13,162 bases of DNA from a bacterium (GCA_017444325.1 JAFSWV010000191.1:1-13162), one strand, 5' to 3'. Numbered from the stretch's first letter, positions 1 to 8,310 are shown. Notes: generated by a model not told the origin, from the letters alone. Numbers and translations: made by a program.

Positions 1-687
1 AGCGAAAAGGTCGCGAAGATCAATATCAATGAAGCCCTGAAACTCTACGACAAGGGCATGGTGCAGATAGATGCCATCGACTCTTTCGGAAACTACAGCA
101 CCGTGACTCTGACCGAACCCATTCCTTCCGCCTCCAGCAGAAAGTACGATTTCAGCGATTTCGAACCGGGCAAAGTTGACAAGCAGCAGGGCCTGATGCC
201 CCTTGACAGCGACAGCCAGGGCGAAATAGTCGAAGATCCCGAAGAAGGAAAGGTCCTGTGGTCCCATCACGGCGGAAGCGGAATCATGGCGCCCATGGCC
301 CTGAAGCCCGAGGACGCTTCGTCCAAGACTTTGGAATTCAGAGTCAGGGTGAAACCCTGCCTCGGGACATGCTACCTTGATTTCAAGGACATCAGCGGCG
401 ACTCCCTTTTCTACGCCTTCATTACGGAGGATGGAAAGATGGAGCTCAACAGCGGCGACAAGACCACCTCGCCCAAGGCCAGGATCAAGGAAGAGTGGCA
501 GGATTGGATCTTCGTCATCAACCTTCAGAAGAAAGCCCTGACCAGAGTCGTCATAGGTGGCAAGGCTTATGTTCTCAGCAATTTCAATCTTGGCAGCGAC
601 GGCTTCTGCGAATGCTGCTGGCTGAAAGACGTAGGCGATAAGGGTTCTTTCTTCAAGATGTGCAGCGGCAAATATATCCAGAAATGA
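1..687 (+). CDS. C-terminal part of an exported beta-sandwich protein (5' truncated)
   Basis: The reading frame is open from base 1 to a TGA at 685-687, giving 228 codons; the true start lies outside the window. I cannot assign a family. The first 40 residues end in a strand resembling the last strand of a fibronectin-III or Ig-like module (QIDAIDSFGNYSTVTL, about residues 22-37). The remaining 180 residues are polar, strand-rich and rich in Gly, Asp and Lys, with paired aromatic strands (LEFRVRVKP, WIFVINLQ) as in concanavalin/LamG-like jelly rolls. A late cysteine cluster (CECCW) would suit an extracytoplasmic protein. The stop overlaps the next start as ATGA, so the two genes are probably cotranscribed and translationally coupled. 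A secreted glycan-related role is inferred only from that neighbour. Confidence 0.6.
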   Translation, partial: SEKVAKININEALKLYDKGMVQIDAIDSFGNYSTVTLTEPIPSASSRKYDFSDFEPGKVDKQQGLMPLDSDSQGEIVEDPEEGKVLWSHHGGSGIMAPMALKPEDASSKTLEFRVRVKPCLGTCYLDFKDISGDSLFYAFITEDGKMELNSGDKTTSPKARIKEEWQDWIFVINLQKKALTRVVIGGKAYVLSNFNLGSDGFCECCWLKDVGDKGSFFKMCSGKYIQK

Positions 688-2057
688 AAAACATCCTCTT
701 AATTGGCGGCGCCGCTCTGCTGCTATGCGGCTGCGCTGTAACTGAAGAAAGAGTTCACAACAGGAGCCACGTTCTGTTGAGCGAACCATTGGCGATGGAA
801 GTTTACGCTCCCAAGGGCGGAAAACCGAAGTTTGCCAGGAACGAGACCTATGCTGGCAAAGAGCTTAAAAACGGCGGCACGACTTTTGAAAGAGGCCTTT
901 CCGTGACGGGCGACGCCATTCTCGTCTATGCCCTGAACGAGGACAAGACGACTCTGGAAACATGCGTCTGCATGGACGAGAGCTCGCCTAAGGAAGCGAA
1001 GGCGAACGTCAAGATCAAAGGCAACGGCAAGACCATTTGGGAAGAGGATCTCAAGAAGAGTTCCTTTTTTGAAGTCAAACAGGTCTTCAAGGGCGCCGAA
1101 AACATAGTGATCGAAGTGACGGGTGACCAGGACGCGGTGGTCGATCTCTTGGAGCCGAAATTGGAAGGCGGCGTCAAGCTTAGGGAAACCATGGTTTTCG
1201 GCCGCACCAATTACGCCTCGCAGTGCAAACTGGATAACTTCCAGCCTTTCCCGACCGAGAACAAGAAAGGCGTTACGGTCTTCTGCCGTCCCAGCGATCT
1301 TGATTACGGCCCGGTCATCGGCGCAAGCAACGCTTACGCCTGCGTTATGGTCGCGCCCAACCATCACGGCATGCTGGTGCATTACGGCCCGGACAGCCAG
1401 CACACTTTCGGCGGAACTATCCAGGGCTTTTTGCAGCCGGAAGAGGAGATCGTTCCGACCAGGAAGTACGGCGCCGTAGTCGCCAACACCAAGAGCTGGA
1501 AATGGCGGGTGGAGGAAGACGGAGCCATCAGAGTCTTGGCCTCGCCCGACCTTTTGAACGGCGTCAGGAGAATGATCGTTTACCGCCTTGACTCAAGAAG
1601 CGGCGAACTGAGCATCGACGCCATGTCGAAGAATATCACCAACCACGATGTCATTTCCTGCCTGTCTCTGGTAACGCGCTTCCCGGAAGGGTATCCCGTC
1701 GCCATCCAGGCTGAGAAGGCGCGCCCCGGGTACTCGCTGGTCAAAGGCTCGGACGAGGGGATCGTCGCCAAGGAGGGAGTGGTCCTCATAAACCAGCTGG
1801 AAGACTGGTATCCTCTGAAGGGACCGCAGAAACTTCTGCAGAAGGAGAGCGGGGATTTCCTGCTCGTCCAGAAGAACGGCTATTTCCAGTCCCAGTCCCA
1901 GGCGCCGAAGAACGGAAACTACCCATACGACGGTCTGAAACTAGGCCTATACAACTCCAAAAGCGGAGTTTTGGTGACCCAGTACGGCGAAAAGCTCAAA
2001 ATGTCAAAAAGCCAGACGCTCCACCTCAGAGTCAAGCTTGACCTGGTCGGCTCCTAG
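684..2057 (+). CDS. Lipoprotein with NPCBM-like module and putative supersandwich domain
   Basis: The ATG at 684 overlaps the previous stop by four bases and begins a clear lipoprotein signal (MKNILLIGGAALLLCGC, lipidated Cys17), giving 457 residues. An in-frame GTG at 660 would put eight polar residues before the signal and is less likely. Residues about 45-160 resemble the NPCBM carbohydrate-binding fold: an FERGLSV start, a strand with Glu/Cys residues, a Gly-rich KIKGNGKTIW turn, and an IVIEVTGDQDAVVDLLEPKL end. Residues about 170-457 are beta-rich. Strands such as MIVYRLDSRSGELSIDAM followed by a KNITNHD turn recall the supersandwich of aldose-1-epimerase-like or DUF4380-type proteins; this part is tentative. 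Lipidation would place it at the outer or inner membrane, probably binding glycans. No Shine-Dalgarno sequence is visible, consistent with coupling to the upstream gene. Confidence 0.7.
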   Translation: MKNILLIGGAALLLCGCAVTEERVHNRSHVLLSEPLAMEVYAPKGGKPKFARNETYAGKELKNGGTTFERGLSVTGDAILVYALNEDKTTLETCVCMDESSPKEAKANVKIKGNGKTIWEEDLKKSSFFEVKQVFKGAENIVIEVTGDQDAVVDLLEPKLEGGVKLRETMVFGRTNYASQCKLDNFQPFPTENKKGVTVFCRPSDLDYGPVIGASNAYACVMVAPNHHGMLVHYGPDSQHTFGGTIQGFLQPEEEIVPTRKYGAVVANTKSWKWRVEEDGAIRVLASPDLLNGVRRMIVYRLDSRSGELSIDAMSKNITNHDVISCLSLVTRFPEGYPVAIQAEKARPGYSLVKGSDEGIVAKEGVVLINQLEDWYPLKGPQKLLQKESGDFLLVQKNGYFQSQSQAPKNGNYPYDGLKLGLYNSKSGVLVTQYGEKLKMSKSQTLHLRVKLDLVGS

Positions 2058-2062
2058 GCTTC

Positions 2063-2091
2063 TTGACTTCCAAAATGACATCTGATAGAAT
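2063..2091 (+). promoter_or_regulatory. Strong sigma70-type promoter
   Basis: TTGACT at 2063-2068 and TAGAAT at 2086-2091 are separated by exactly 17 bases, and a TG at 2083-2084 adds an extended -10 element. It starts six bases after the preceding stop codon. Transcription should begin near 2098, leaving a leader of about 84 bases before the cysteine-rich protein gene. This is the best promoter match in the window and suggests high expression. Confidence 0.75.
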
Positions 2092-2118
2092 GTGTCTAGT
2101 GAACTTTTATTTATAACG

Positions 2119-2142
2119 CCTCCGTGTCTTCGGACGCGGTGG
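2119..2142 (+). promoter_or_regulatory. UUCG-capped hairpin in the 5' leader
   Basis: CCGTGTC (2122-2128) pairs with GACGCGG (2133-2139) across a TTCG loop (2129-2132). This gives seven pairs including one G-T wobble and a C(UUCG)G closing, known as an exceptionally stable tetraloop. A T-T mismatch and two further C-G pairs extend it to 2119-2142. An alternative small hairpin, GTGG (2139-2142) with CCAC (2147-2150), shares its 3' arm. An A-rich unpaired stretch and the Shine-Dalgarno sequence follow. A role in mRNA stability or translation is inferred. Confidence 0.55.
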
Positions 2143-2181
2143 AAAACCACAACAACAAAAAAACAAGTAGGAAGGAATACT

Positions 2182-2784
2182 ATGAAGAAACTCATGACCC
2201 TCTTAGTCCTGGTCGCTTTTGTTGGCACCGCTTTCGCTGAAGTCGAAATGCAGTGTCCTGACGGCTCCTGCGGTGGTACGCAGGTCGCCGTTAACTACAA
2301 GTGCGTCGAAAAACAGCAGTGCAAACCCTATGCGCTCAACGTCGTTTCTTGCAACACTTGCGCCAAGCCCGCTTGCACTCCGTGCTGCAGCCCCTGTGGC
2401 GGTTACGTCTTCGTGAACTGCTGCCAGCCCTGCCAGCCCTGCCAGCCTGAGCCCAAGACCACCGACAACGTTTGGGTGAAGATCAACAAAGCCTGGGCCC
2501 GCGGCTTCGACAACATGATCGCCAGCCCCGCTGAAGTGACCGAAGAAGCTTTCATGGGCAGCGCTGCTGTTCCGATCTTCGGTTTCGTTTTTGGCGCTGC
2601 TGAAGGCGTCTTCATCGGCACTGCCCGCTTCCTTTGCGGTCTGTCCGATTGCCTGCTCTTCGGCCTTGCTGAGGATGGCTTCTACAATGCCGTCAGCCTG
2701 ACCCCGGTCTGGGAAGATGACTGCTGGCCGAAGCTCCCCTCCATCTGGGAAGAATGCGAAAAGAGCGAATGCCCTCAGAAGTAA
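2182..2784 (+). CDS. Cysteine-rich secreted protein, TIGR04073-like C-terminal region
   Basis: The ATG at 2182 follows GGAAGGA (2170-2176) and begins a standard Sec signal peptide with probable cleavage after Ala19 (AFA|EV), giving 200 residues. The mature N-terminal part (residues 25-87) holds 14 cysteines in CxxC, CC and CQPCQPCQP patterns, with five more later (19 in total). Residues about 98-185 (INKAWARGFDNMIASPAEV, then Gly-rich hydrophobic stretches and a GFYNAVSLTPVW segment) resemble the TIGR04073 exosortase-system-associated family of Verrucomicrobia and Lentisphaerae. In that family a KLGRGLxN-type helix is followed by glycine-rich hydrophobic segments. No function is known for it. 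The gene is monocistronic, between a strong promoter and a strong terminator, so an abundant envelope or extracellular protein is likely. Disulfide cross-linking or metal binding by the Cys region is inference. Confidence 0.7.
   Translation: MKKLMTLLVLVAFVGTAFAEVEMQCPDGSCGGTQVAVNYKCVEKQQCKPYALNVVSCNTCAKPACTPCCSPCGGYVFVNCCQPCQPCQPEPKTTDNVWVKINKAWARGFDNMIASPAEVTEEAFMGSAAVPIFGFVFGAAEGVFIGTARFLCGLSDCLLFGLAEDGFYNAVSLTPVWEDDCWPKLPSIWEECEKSECPQK
2421..2447 (+). repeat. Three perfect 9-bp direct repeats encoding (CQP)3
   Basis: CTGCCAGCC occurs three times head to tail inside the cysteine-rich gene. The repeat is in frame (unit of nine bases), so slippage would add or remove CQP units without breaking the gene. 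Confidence 0.8.
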
Positions 2785-2802
2785 TTTTGAGTCATCCCAA
2801 AT

Positions 2803-2837
2803 AAAAAATACCCGCGCTAACCCGCGGGTATTTTTTT
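2803..2837 (+). terminator. Rho-independent terminator
   Basis: AAAAAATACCCGCG (2803-2816) and CGCGGGTATTTTTT (2823-2836) form a perfect 14-base-pair stem around a six-base loop (2817-2822) and end in a run of seven T. The A run on the other side would also let it work from the opposite strand. It ends the cysteine-rich gene's transcript and insulates metG. Confidence 0.9.
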
Positions 2838-2843
2838 ATGTTT

Positions 2844-2852
2844 TGCTATAAT
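2844..2852 (+). promoter_or_regulatory. Extended -10 promoter for the metG operon
   Basis: TGCTATAAT at 2844-2852 is a perfect TGn-TATAAT extended -10 with no recognisable -35; the expected position falls in the terminator stem. The start would lie near 2859, giving a leader of about 42 bases. A second TATAAT at 2879-2884 would start transcripts within the Shine-Dalgarno sequence and is less likely to be used. Confidence 0.6.
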
Positions 2853-2900
2853 AATTAAAGTTTATTTTACGCATTACATATAATAAGGAAGGAAAAGCTC

Positions 2901-5018
<2,118 letters not shown>

Positions 5019-5023
5019 CTATT

Positions 5024-5467
5024 ATGAAAAAAGCTTTCCTTTTCTTAGCTGTTCTTCTTTCTGTTTGCGTCAGCGGCTGCAAAGTGGGAGCCGGCTGCGC
5101 CCTGCCCTTTGCAGCGATTGGCGACACGCTCGTCGCGCCTCTGAACGGCGTCGAATGGTGCTCCGACAAACTCATCGATCTCGGCGACGACCATCAGATG
5201 AAAGTTTACGAAGAGACGAGGAACACTACTTACGGAGACCTCGCCGCTTACACGGCTTGGGTATATTATCTGCCGGGCTATATATTGTGGCCCATCGGCG
5301 CTCTGGCGCCCAGCGAGCTCTATCCTATGACGAAGAGCTGCATGGCTGTTCTGAATGACGAGAACAGCACCACAAAGAAAGAGGAAACCGCCAACGCCCG
5401 CTATGAAGAGAGAAAGAAACTGGACGAACTCTACAAGGGCGAGGAAGAATCTTTCCAGGAATGGTGA
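5024..5467 (+). CDS. Small lipoprotein, YceK/YidQ-like motif
   Basis: A 147-residue protein starting at ATG 5024, five bases after the metG stop. A longer upstream frame exists, but only this start gives a lipoprotein signal (MKKAFLFLAVLLSVCVSGC, lipidated Cys19). The segment PFAAIGDTLVAPL just after the lipid anchor matches the AIDLPxSxxxDTLxLPY pattern of YceK/YidQ (DUF1375) lipoproteins, whose role is unknown. A hydrophobic, aromatic stretch follows (about 75-100: AAYTAWVYYLPGYILWPIG), which could be membrane-associated. The tail is a charged Glu/Lys/Arg helix. There is no Shine-Dalgarno sequence before the start, so translation is probably coupled to metG. Its stop is one base from the next start. 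The link to methionine-tRNA charging is unclear. Confidence 0.65.
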   Translation: MKKAFLFLAVLLSVCVSGCKVGAGCALPFAAIGDTLVAPLNGVEWCSDKLIDLGDDHQMKVYEETRNTTYGDLAAYTAWVYYLPGYILWPIGALAPSELYPMTKSCMAVLNDENSTTKKEETANARYEERKKLDELYKGEEESFQEW

Positions 5468-5468
5468 T

Positions 5469-5888
5469 ATGGCGAAGATGACGAGGTTCGGAGTCTCCCT
5501 GGAAGAGGGTCTCCTTAAGAAATTCGACGCGAAGATAGAAGCGATAGGCTACCGCAACCGCTCCGCGGCTTTGCGCGACCTCGTCCGCCATTTCCTGAAA
5601 GAAGGCTCAGAACTGAAATGCAAAGGCGAGATATTTGCCGTTGTGACGATCGTCATGAAGATCTCCGGAGAAGAGATGAAAGCTTTTTCGGATCTGAAGC
5701 GCTCCCTGGGCCCGATCGTCAAAAGTTCCCAGGTCCAATTCGGTAATAAAGATTATTTCCTGGACGTCTGCGTATTGTTTGGCGAGCAGATTGAACTTAA
5801 GGAAGCCGCCGAGCGTTTGATGGGATCGAAGGGAATACTTTCCAGCAGCGTTCAATATTACGACATGCTGCCGCCCTGCCACTCTTAA
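5469..5888 (+). CDS. NikR-type ribbon-helix-helix regulator lacking nickel ligands
   Basis: A 139-residue cytoplasmic DNA-binding protein. The start at 5469 is preceded by AGGA (5457-5460) eight bases upstream; a second ATG at 5478 is possible. Residues 5-45 are a classic NikR ribbon-helix-helix (TRFGVSLEEGLLKKFD, GYRNRSAALRDLVRHFL). Residues 54-135 match the ACT-like NikR tetramerisation domain, including the LMGSKGIL segment near the C-terminus. By alignment to E. coli NikR from memory, His76, His87, His89 and Cys95 correspond to about Lys77, Gln88, Gln90 and Phe97. Only two histidines exist (41 and 138), so the canonical high-affinity site is absent. It may sense another ligand or none. 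No nickel gene is seen nearby. The last gene of the metG operon, it overlaps the convergent LolA-like gene by four bases. Confidence 0.75.
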   Translation: MAKMTRFGVSLEEGLLKKFDAKIEAIGYRNRSAALRDLVRHFLKEGSELKCKGEIFAVVTIVMKISGEEMKAFSDLKRSLGPIVKSSQVQFGNKDYFLDVCVLFGEQIELKEAAERLMGSKGILSSSVQYYDMLPPCHS

Positions 5889-6814
5889 AGCGGCAGGATC
5901 TTTTCCTTGTTTTTCTTGATCGCTGTCTTGACTATGTTGGTGACAACGATCTTTTTTATTTCAGTGCGCAATCCCTGGCAGATGTCCAGCTTTTCTCCCT
6001 GGGCTGTCAGAAGCTTGTTGGTAACGATGTAGGAAACGTTGTTGGTGACAACGGCCGGCGCAATGTTGGTCACGGCGATCATGGGGGGCGGCTTCACATA
6101 ATGTTTCTTGATAAAATCGATCATGTGGTCGGGGTCGAAGGTGGCCGTTCCGAAGATGCTGTTTTTCTGGGCTTTCTGGAGCAAAAAGAGATTTCTGGTT
6201 CCGTTCAGCCTGTTTTGGGAAATGGAGGTGGGAAGGTAAGTCGTCTTGTCGAAAGTCAGCCTGACTGAAAGGAAGAGGTCCCTGGCCAGGGCGCTTTCGG
6301 GAGTCAGGTCAAGCGCTATCTCCTTGGAGTTCTCTTCGGCTATTGTGATGCTGTAATTCTCCAATAAGTATTTTATCGTCATGAAGCCCGCGAAGACGAC
6401 TTCCATCTTGCTGTTGTTGACGACGAGCGTTTTGTAGCTTTTCTTGCCCTGTTCCATGGTGAAGAGCTGGGCGCCGTCCAGTATTGTCACGGCTGCTTTG
6501 GGTGCGTAGTATTCGAAGCGCATCCTGAAGTAAAGCCTTTCCTCGTCCGTCTCCTCCTTGCTGTAGCGCTCTCTTTCAAGGTAGAAGCGCCCGTAAGTCT
6601 CTTCGCCCGGATCGTCGTGCTTGTCATACTCGCATTGCTTGAAATAAGCGCAGTAGGTGCGGGTGTGCCTCGCGGAATAGTCGATGGCGGCAATGACTTC
6701 GTCAAGGTGTTTTTTCGCCTCGTTCGTTTCCTTTTCGCTGCTCGCTCCCAGAAGGAAGAGCAGGGAAAGGGGAAGCCAACACATCTTACTTAGCCTTTTT
6801 AAAATACGAGGCAT
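5885..6814 (-). CDS. LolA-like periplasmic lipoprotein-carrier protein with VTN-repeat tail
   Basis: The second of two LolA-family genes, up to 309 residues. From the start at 6814 the n-region is basic (MPRILKRLSK) before the hydrophobic stretch CWLPLSLLFLLGASS, but there is no Shine-Dalgarno sequence and it overlaps the previous gene by 29 bases. The ATG at 6784 lies one base past the previous stop behind AAAAAGG but lacks the basic n-region; either could be right. Residues about 35-235 follow the LolA half-barrel pattern: an Ala-Tyr-Phe-Lys-Gln strand, then FEYYAPKAAVTILDGAQLFT as the ironed P-phi-dG strand pair. LolA ferries lipoproteins across the periplasm; this divergent copy could carry lipids or serve a special cargo. 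The C-terminal 70 residues are unusual: Val-Thr-Asn recurs at 248, 256, 264 and 291, ending in a Lys-rich tail. Confidence 0.65.
   Translation of the reverse strand: MPRILKRLSKMCWLPLSLLFLLGASSEKETNEAKKHLDEVIAAIDYSARHTRTYCAYFKQCEYDKHDDPGEETYGRFYLERERYSKEETDEERLYFRMRFEYYAPKAAVTILDGAQLFTMEQGKKSYKTLVVNNSKMEVVFAGFMTIKYLLENYSITIAEENSKEIALDLTPESALARDLFLSVRLTFDKTTYLPTSISQNRLNGTRNLFLLQKAQKNSIFGTATFDPDHMIDFIKKHYVKPPPMIAVTNIAPAVVTNNVSYIVTNKLLTAQGEKLDICQGLRTEIKKIVVTNIVKTAIKKNKEKILPL
5936..6073 (-). repeat. Degenerate GTTGGTNAC repeats encoding VTN units
   Basis: On the plus strand GTTGGTNAC occurs at 5936-5944, 6017-6025, 6041-6049 and 6065-6073. The last three are exactly 24 bases apart, which makes an eight-residue period in the C-terminal tail of the LolA-like protein. 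The phase fits coding, so this is a protein repeat rather than an independent DNA element. Confidence 0.6.
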
Positions 6815-7436
6815 CGAAATAATTGGTTGGGAGGCTGACGTTAAAAGCGGGGGAAGTGAAAAAGAGGGTGATATCCTGGCCGTTCAGCTTGACCTGGCGC
6901 AGTCTTTCCGGCAGCCCCGTCTTTTTGGAGAAATCAACTTCCGCTTCGGAGAAGAATTCCTTGGCGAAAGAGCTTTTGGGAGTAAGCCTGAAGGAGATCT
7001 TATCGACTTCGGGTTTGTTAAAGGCAATGTCGTAGTGGCGTTTCAGAGCGACGGGCGAGACGAAAGTCGAGAAGACCATGTCGGCTCTGTTGGGGTCCCT
7101 GGAAGGGGAGAACTGAGGTTCGGTCATATCGTCCGTATAGATGAGAATGCCGTTGGGAGCGAGTATGGTGACGGATTTTTCCGGCTCCGTGTAGTCAAAG
7201 CGAAGAAAACAGTTGGTCGCGCCGGGAGCTGCTTTGCGGCAAAAGCTCAGTTTGCCTTTGTGCTCGCTCTCTTCCATGAAAAGCGGATCCTTGTCGAGCT
7301 GCCTGAAGTCGGCGGTGAAACTTGCGAGATTCTTGACTTTTTCCCCAAGCGAAGAGAGCGCGGCGTCAACTTCGTTTGTGCTTTCCGCCTGAAGGTAAAG
7401 AGCTGCTAAAAAAAGAAGAAAGAAGATTTTTTTCAT
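6786..7436 (-). CDS. LolA-family outer-membrane lipoprotein carrier
   Basis: A 216-residue secreted protein with signal peptide MKKIFFLLFLAALYLQA. LolA accepts lipoproteins from the inner-membrane LolCDE transporter and carries them across the periplasm. Family features seen: ASFTADFRQ near residues 38-46; a GKLSFCRK strand; LRFDYTEPEKSVTILAPNGILIYTDD written as the rw-Y-P...-dG..-Y pattern (about residues 78-103); and a late strand pair around LNGQDITLFF. The length matches normal LolA. Its ATG overlaps the PHP gene's stop (ATGA at 7436-7433), and its own stop is one base from the internal start of the next LolA-like gene, so translation of all three is probably coupled. It is the better candidate of the two for the housekeeping carrier; orthology is not proven. 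Confidence 0.75.
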   Translation of the reverse strand: MKKIFFLLFLAALYLQAESTNEVDAALSSLGEKVKNLASFTADFRQLDKDPLFMEESEHKGKLSFCRKAAPGATNCFLRFDYTEPEKSVTILAPNGILIYTDDMTEPQFSPSRDPNRADMVFSTFVSPVALKRHYDIAFNKPEVDKISFRLTPKSSFAKEFFSEAEVDFSKKTGLPERLRQVKLNGQDITLFFTSPAFNVSLPTNYFDASYFKKAK

Positions 7437-8182
7437 AAGTTCGCTTCAAGTTTTTTGGCGTATTCCACCACTTCCGGCCTCTTTATTTTGAAGTGTTCCA
7501 CGACGGTCGGAAGATCTCTGTTCATTATTTGTTCTGGCTCGATCCCTTCCAGCCATTCGTAGGGAAGGTTGTCGAAGCCGATCCTGTCTGTCGAATGGGA
7601 GTCGGAGCTGATGATTATGGGAAGCTTGTATTCCGCGGCGACTCCTAAGAATTTCCGCCACTCTTTTTCCTGAAAATCGATCTTACTTAGATTGAATTCC
7701 AACACGGTGTTGGTATCGAGGGCGACTTTGGCTATTTCCACATAATCCATGGGGTACCAGGGATTGACGGGATGGCTTATAACGTCGACGTGAGGGTTTT
7801 CCATCGCCTTGTACAAGCCTTTTTTTATGTCGCTGAGCAAAACGTTCCTCACCCAGCCGAAGGTGTGCGTCCCCACAAGGACGATATCCAGCTGCGCTTT
7901 CACTTCGTCCGGAAGCGCCGTACAGCCGTCGGTGTCTATGAGGTCGTCCTCTACGCCGTAGAGCATCATGACGGGGAGGTTCTTGGGCGCGATCTTGCTC
8001 AGATTGGCGAAATAGCCGATGTGCGGGCAGCGGGCGATACTTGGCCCGTGCTCGGTAACGGCGAAAGCCTGCAGGCCCTTTTCAAATGCGGCCTGCGCCA
8101 TCTCCTCCCAGGAGCCGTCCGCATGGTCGCTCGCTATAGTGTGGGTGTGAAGGTCGGTTTTAGGAGTAGGTATTCTGTTCAT
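7433..8182 (-). CDS. PHP-domain metal-dependent phosphatase (YcdX-like)
   Basis: A 249-residue cytoplasmic enzyme of the polymerase-and-histidinol-phosphatase superfamily, closest in motif order to E. coli YcdX. These are trinuclear zinc or manganese phosphoesterases. All nine expected ligands are visible: His12 and His14 (DLHTHT), His20 (SDHADG), His45 (VTEHGP), Glu78 (YGVEDD), His106 (GTHTFG), His137 (ISHPVNP), Asp194 and His196 (SSDSHS). The substrate is unknown; histidinol phosphate is possible, but no his genes are nearby. It leads the minus-strand operon with two LolA-like genes. Its start at 8182 has no Shine-Dalgarno sequence and lies about two bases downstream of the predicted transcription start, so it should be translated from a leaderless message. 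Confidence 0.88.
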   Translation of the reverse strand: MNRIPTPKTDLHTHTIASDHADGSWEEMAQAAFEKGLQAFAVTEHGPSIARCPHIGYFANLSKIAPKNLPVMMLYGVEDDLIDTDGCTALPDEVKAQLDIVLVGTHTFGWVRNVLLSDIKKGLYKAMENPHVDVISHPVNPWYPMDYVEIAKVALDTNTVLEFNLSKIDFQEKEWRKFLGVAAEYKLPIIISSDSHSTDRIGFDNLPYEWLEGIEPEQIMNRDLPTVVEHFKIKRPEVVEYAKKLEANL

Positions 8183-8190
8183 ACATCTAA

Positions 8191-8199
8191 ATTATAGCA
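8191..8199 (-). promoter_or_regulatory. Extended -10 promoter of the PHP-lolA operon
   Basis: On the minus strand TGCTATAAT reads from 8199 to 8191, identical to the metG element. With a normal six-to-seven-base gap the transcript starts at about 8184, only two bases before the ATG at 8182. No -35 match is visible. Confidence 0.6.
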
Positions 8200-8240
8200 T
8201 TAATGGGGAGAGTTTTTGCGTGATTTGCTGTGCGCTTATA

Positions 8241-8249
8241 TGGTATAAT
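8241..8249 (+). promoter_or_regulatory. Extended -10 promoter of the propeller gene
   Basis: TGGTATAAT at 8241-8249 is a perfect TGn-TATAAT element. GTGATT at 8220-8225, 18 bases upstream, is at best a poor -35. The start near 8256 gives a leader of about 55 bases. Together with the minus-strand promoter at 8191-8199 it makes this 128-base intergenic region divergent. Confidence 0.55.
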
Positions 8250-8310
8250 CAATATAATTGAATATCTAGTTTTTCTCTTAATGGTTAACCTCGATGAAAA
8301 GGCCACGATC

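Noticed and set aside
723..1403. Minus-strand open frame (226 codons)
   Set aside because: It is opposite the lipoprotein gene and starts without a ribosome site; the translation is low in recognisable structure.
2847..2884. Tandem TATAAT boxes before metG as two promoters
   Set aside because: The second box would start transcripts inside the Shine-Dalgarno sequence; only the first has the TGn extension.
5469..5888. Calling this gene nikR as a true nickel sensor
   Set aside because: None of the four nickel ligands is present, and no nickel transport or hydrogenase gene is nearby, so the symbol would mislead.
5936..6073. GTTGGTNAC copies as a CRISPR-like or regulatory repeat array
   Set aside because: The units are in coding phase and give VTN in the protein; the intervening sequence is too short and is also coding.
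6684..7409. Plus-strand open frame (241 codons) through the LolA region
   Set aside because: The minus-strand genes have signal peptides, LolA patterns and coupled starts; the plus frame has none of these.
8230..8310. Upstream GTG (8230) and ATG (8281) starts for the propeller gene
   Set aside because: The first lies upstream of the promoter's -10 element, and the second adds polar residues before the signal peptide. The GTG at 8311 has a well-spaced AAAAGG.
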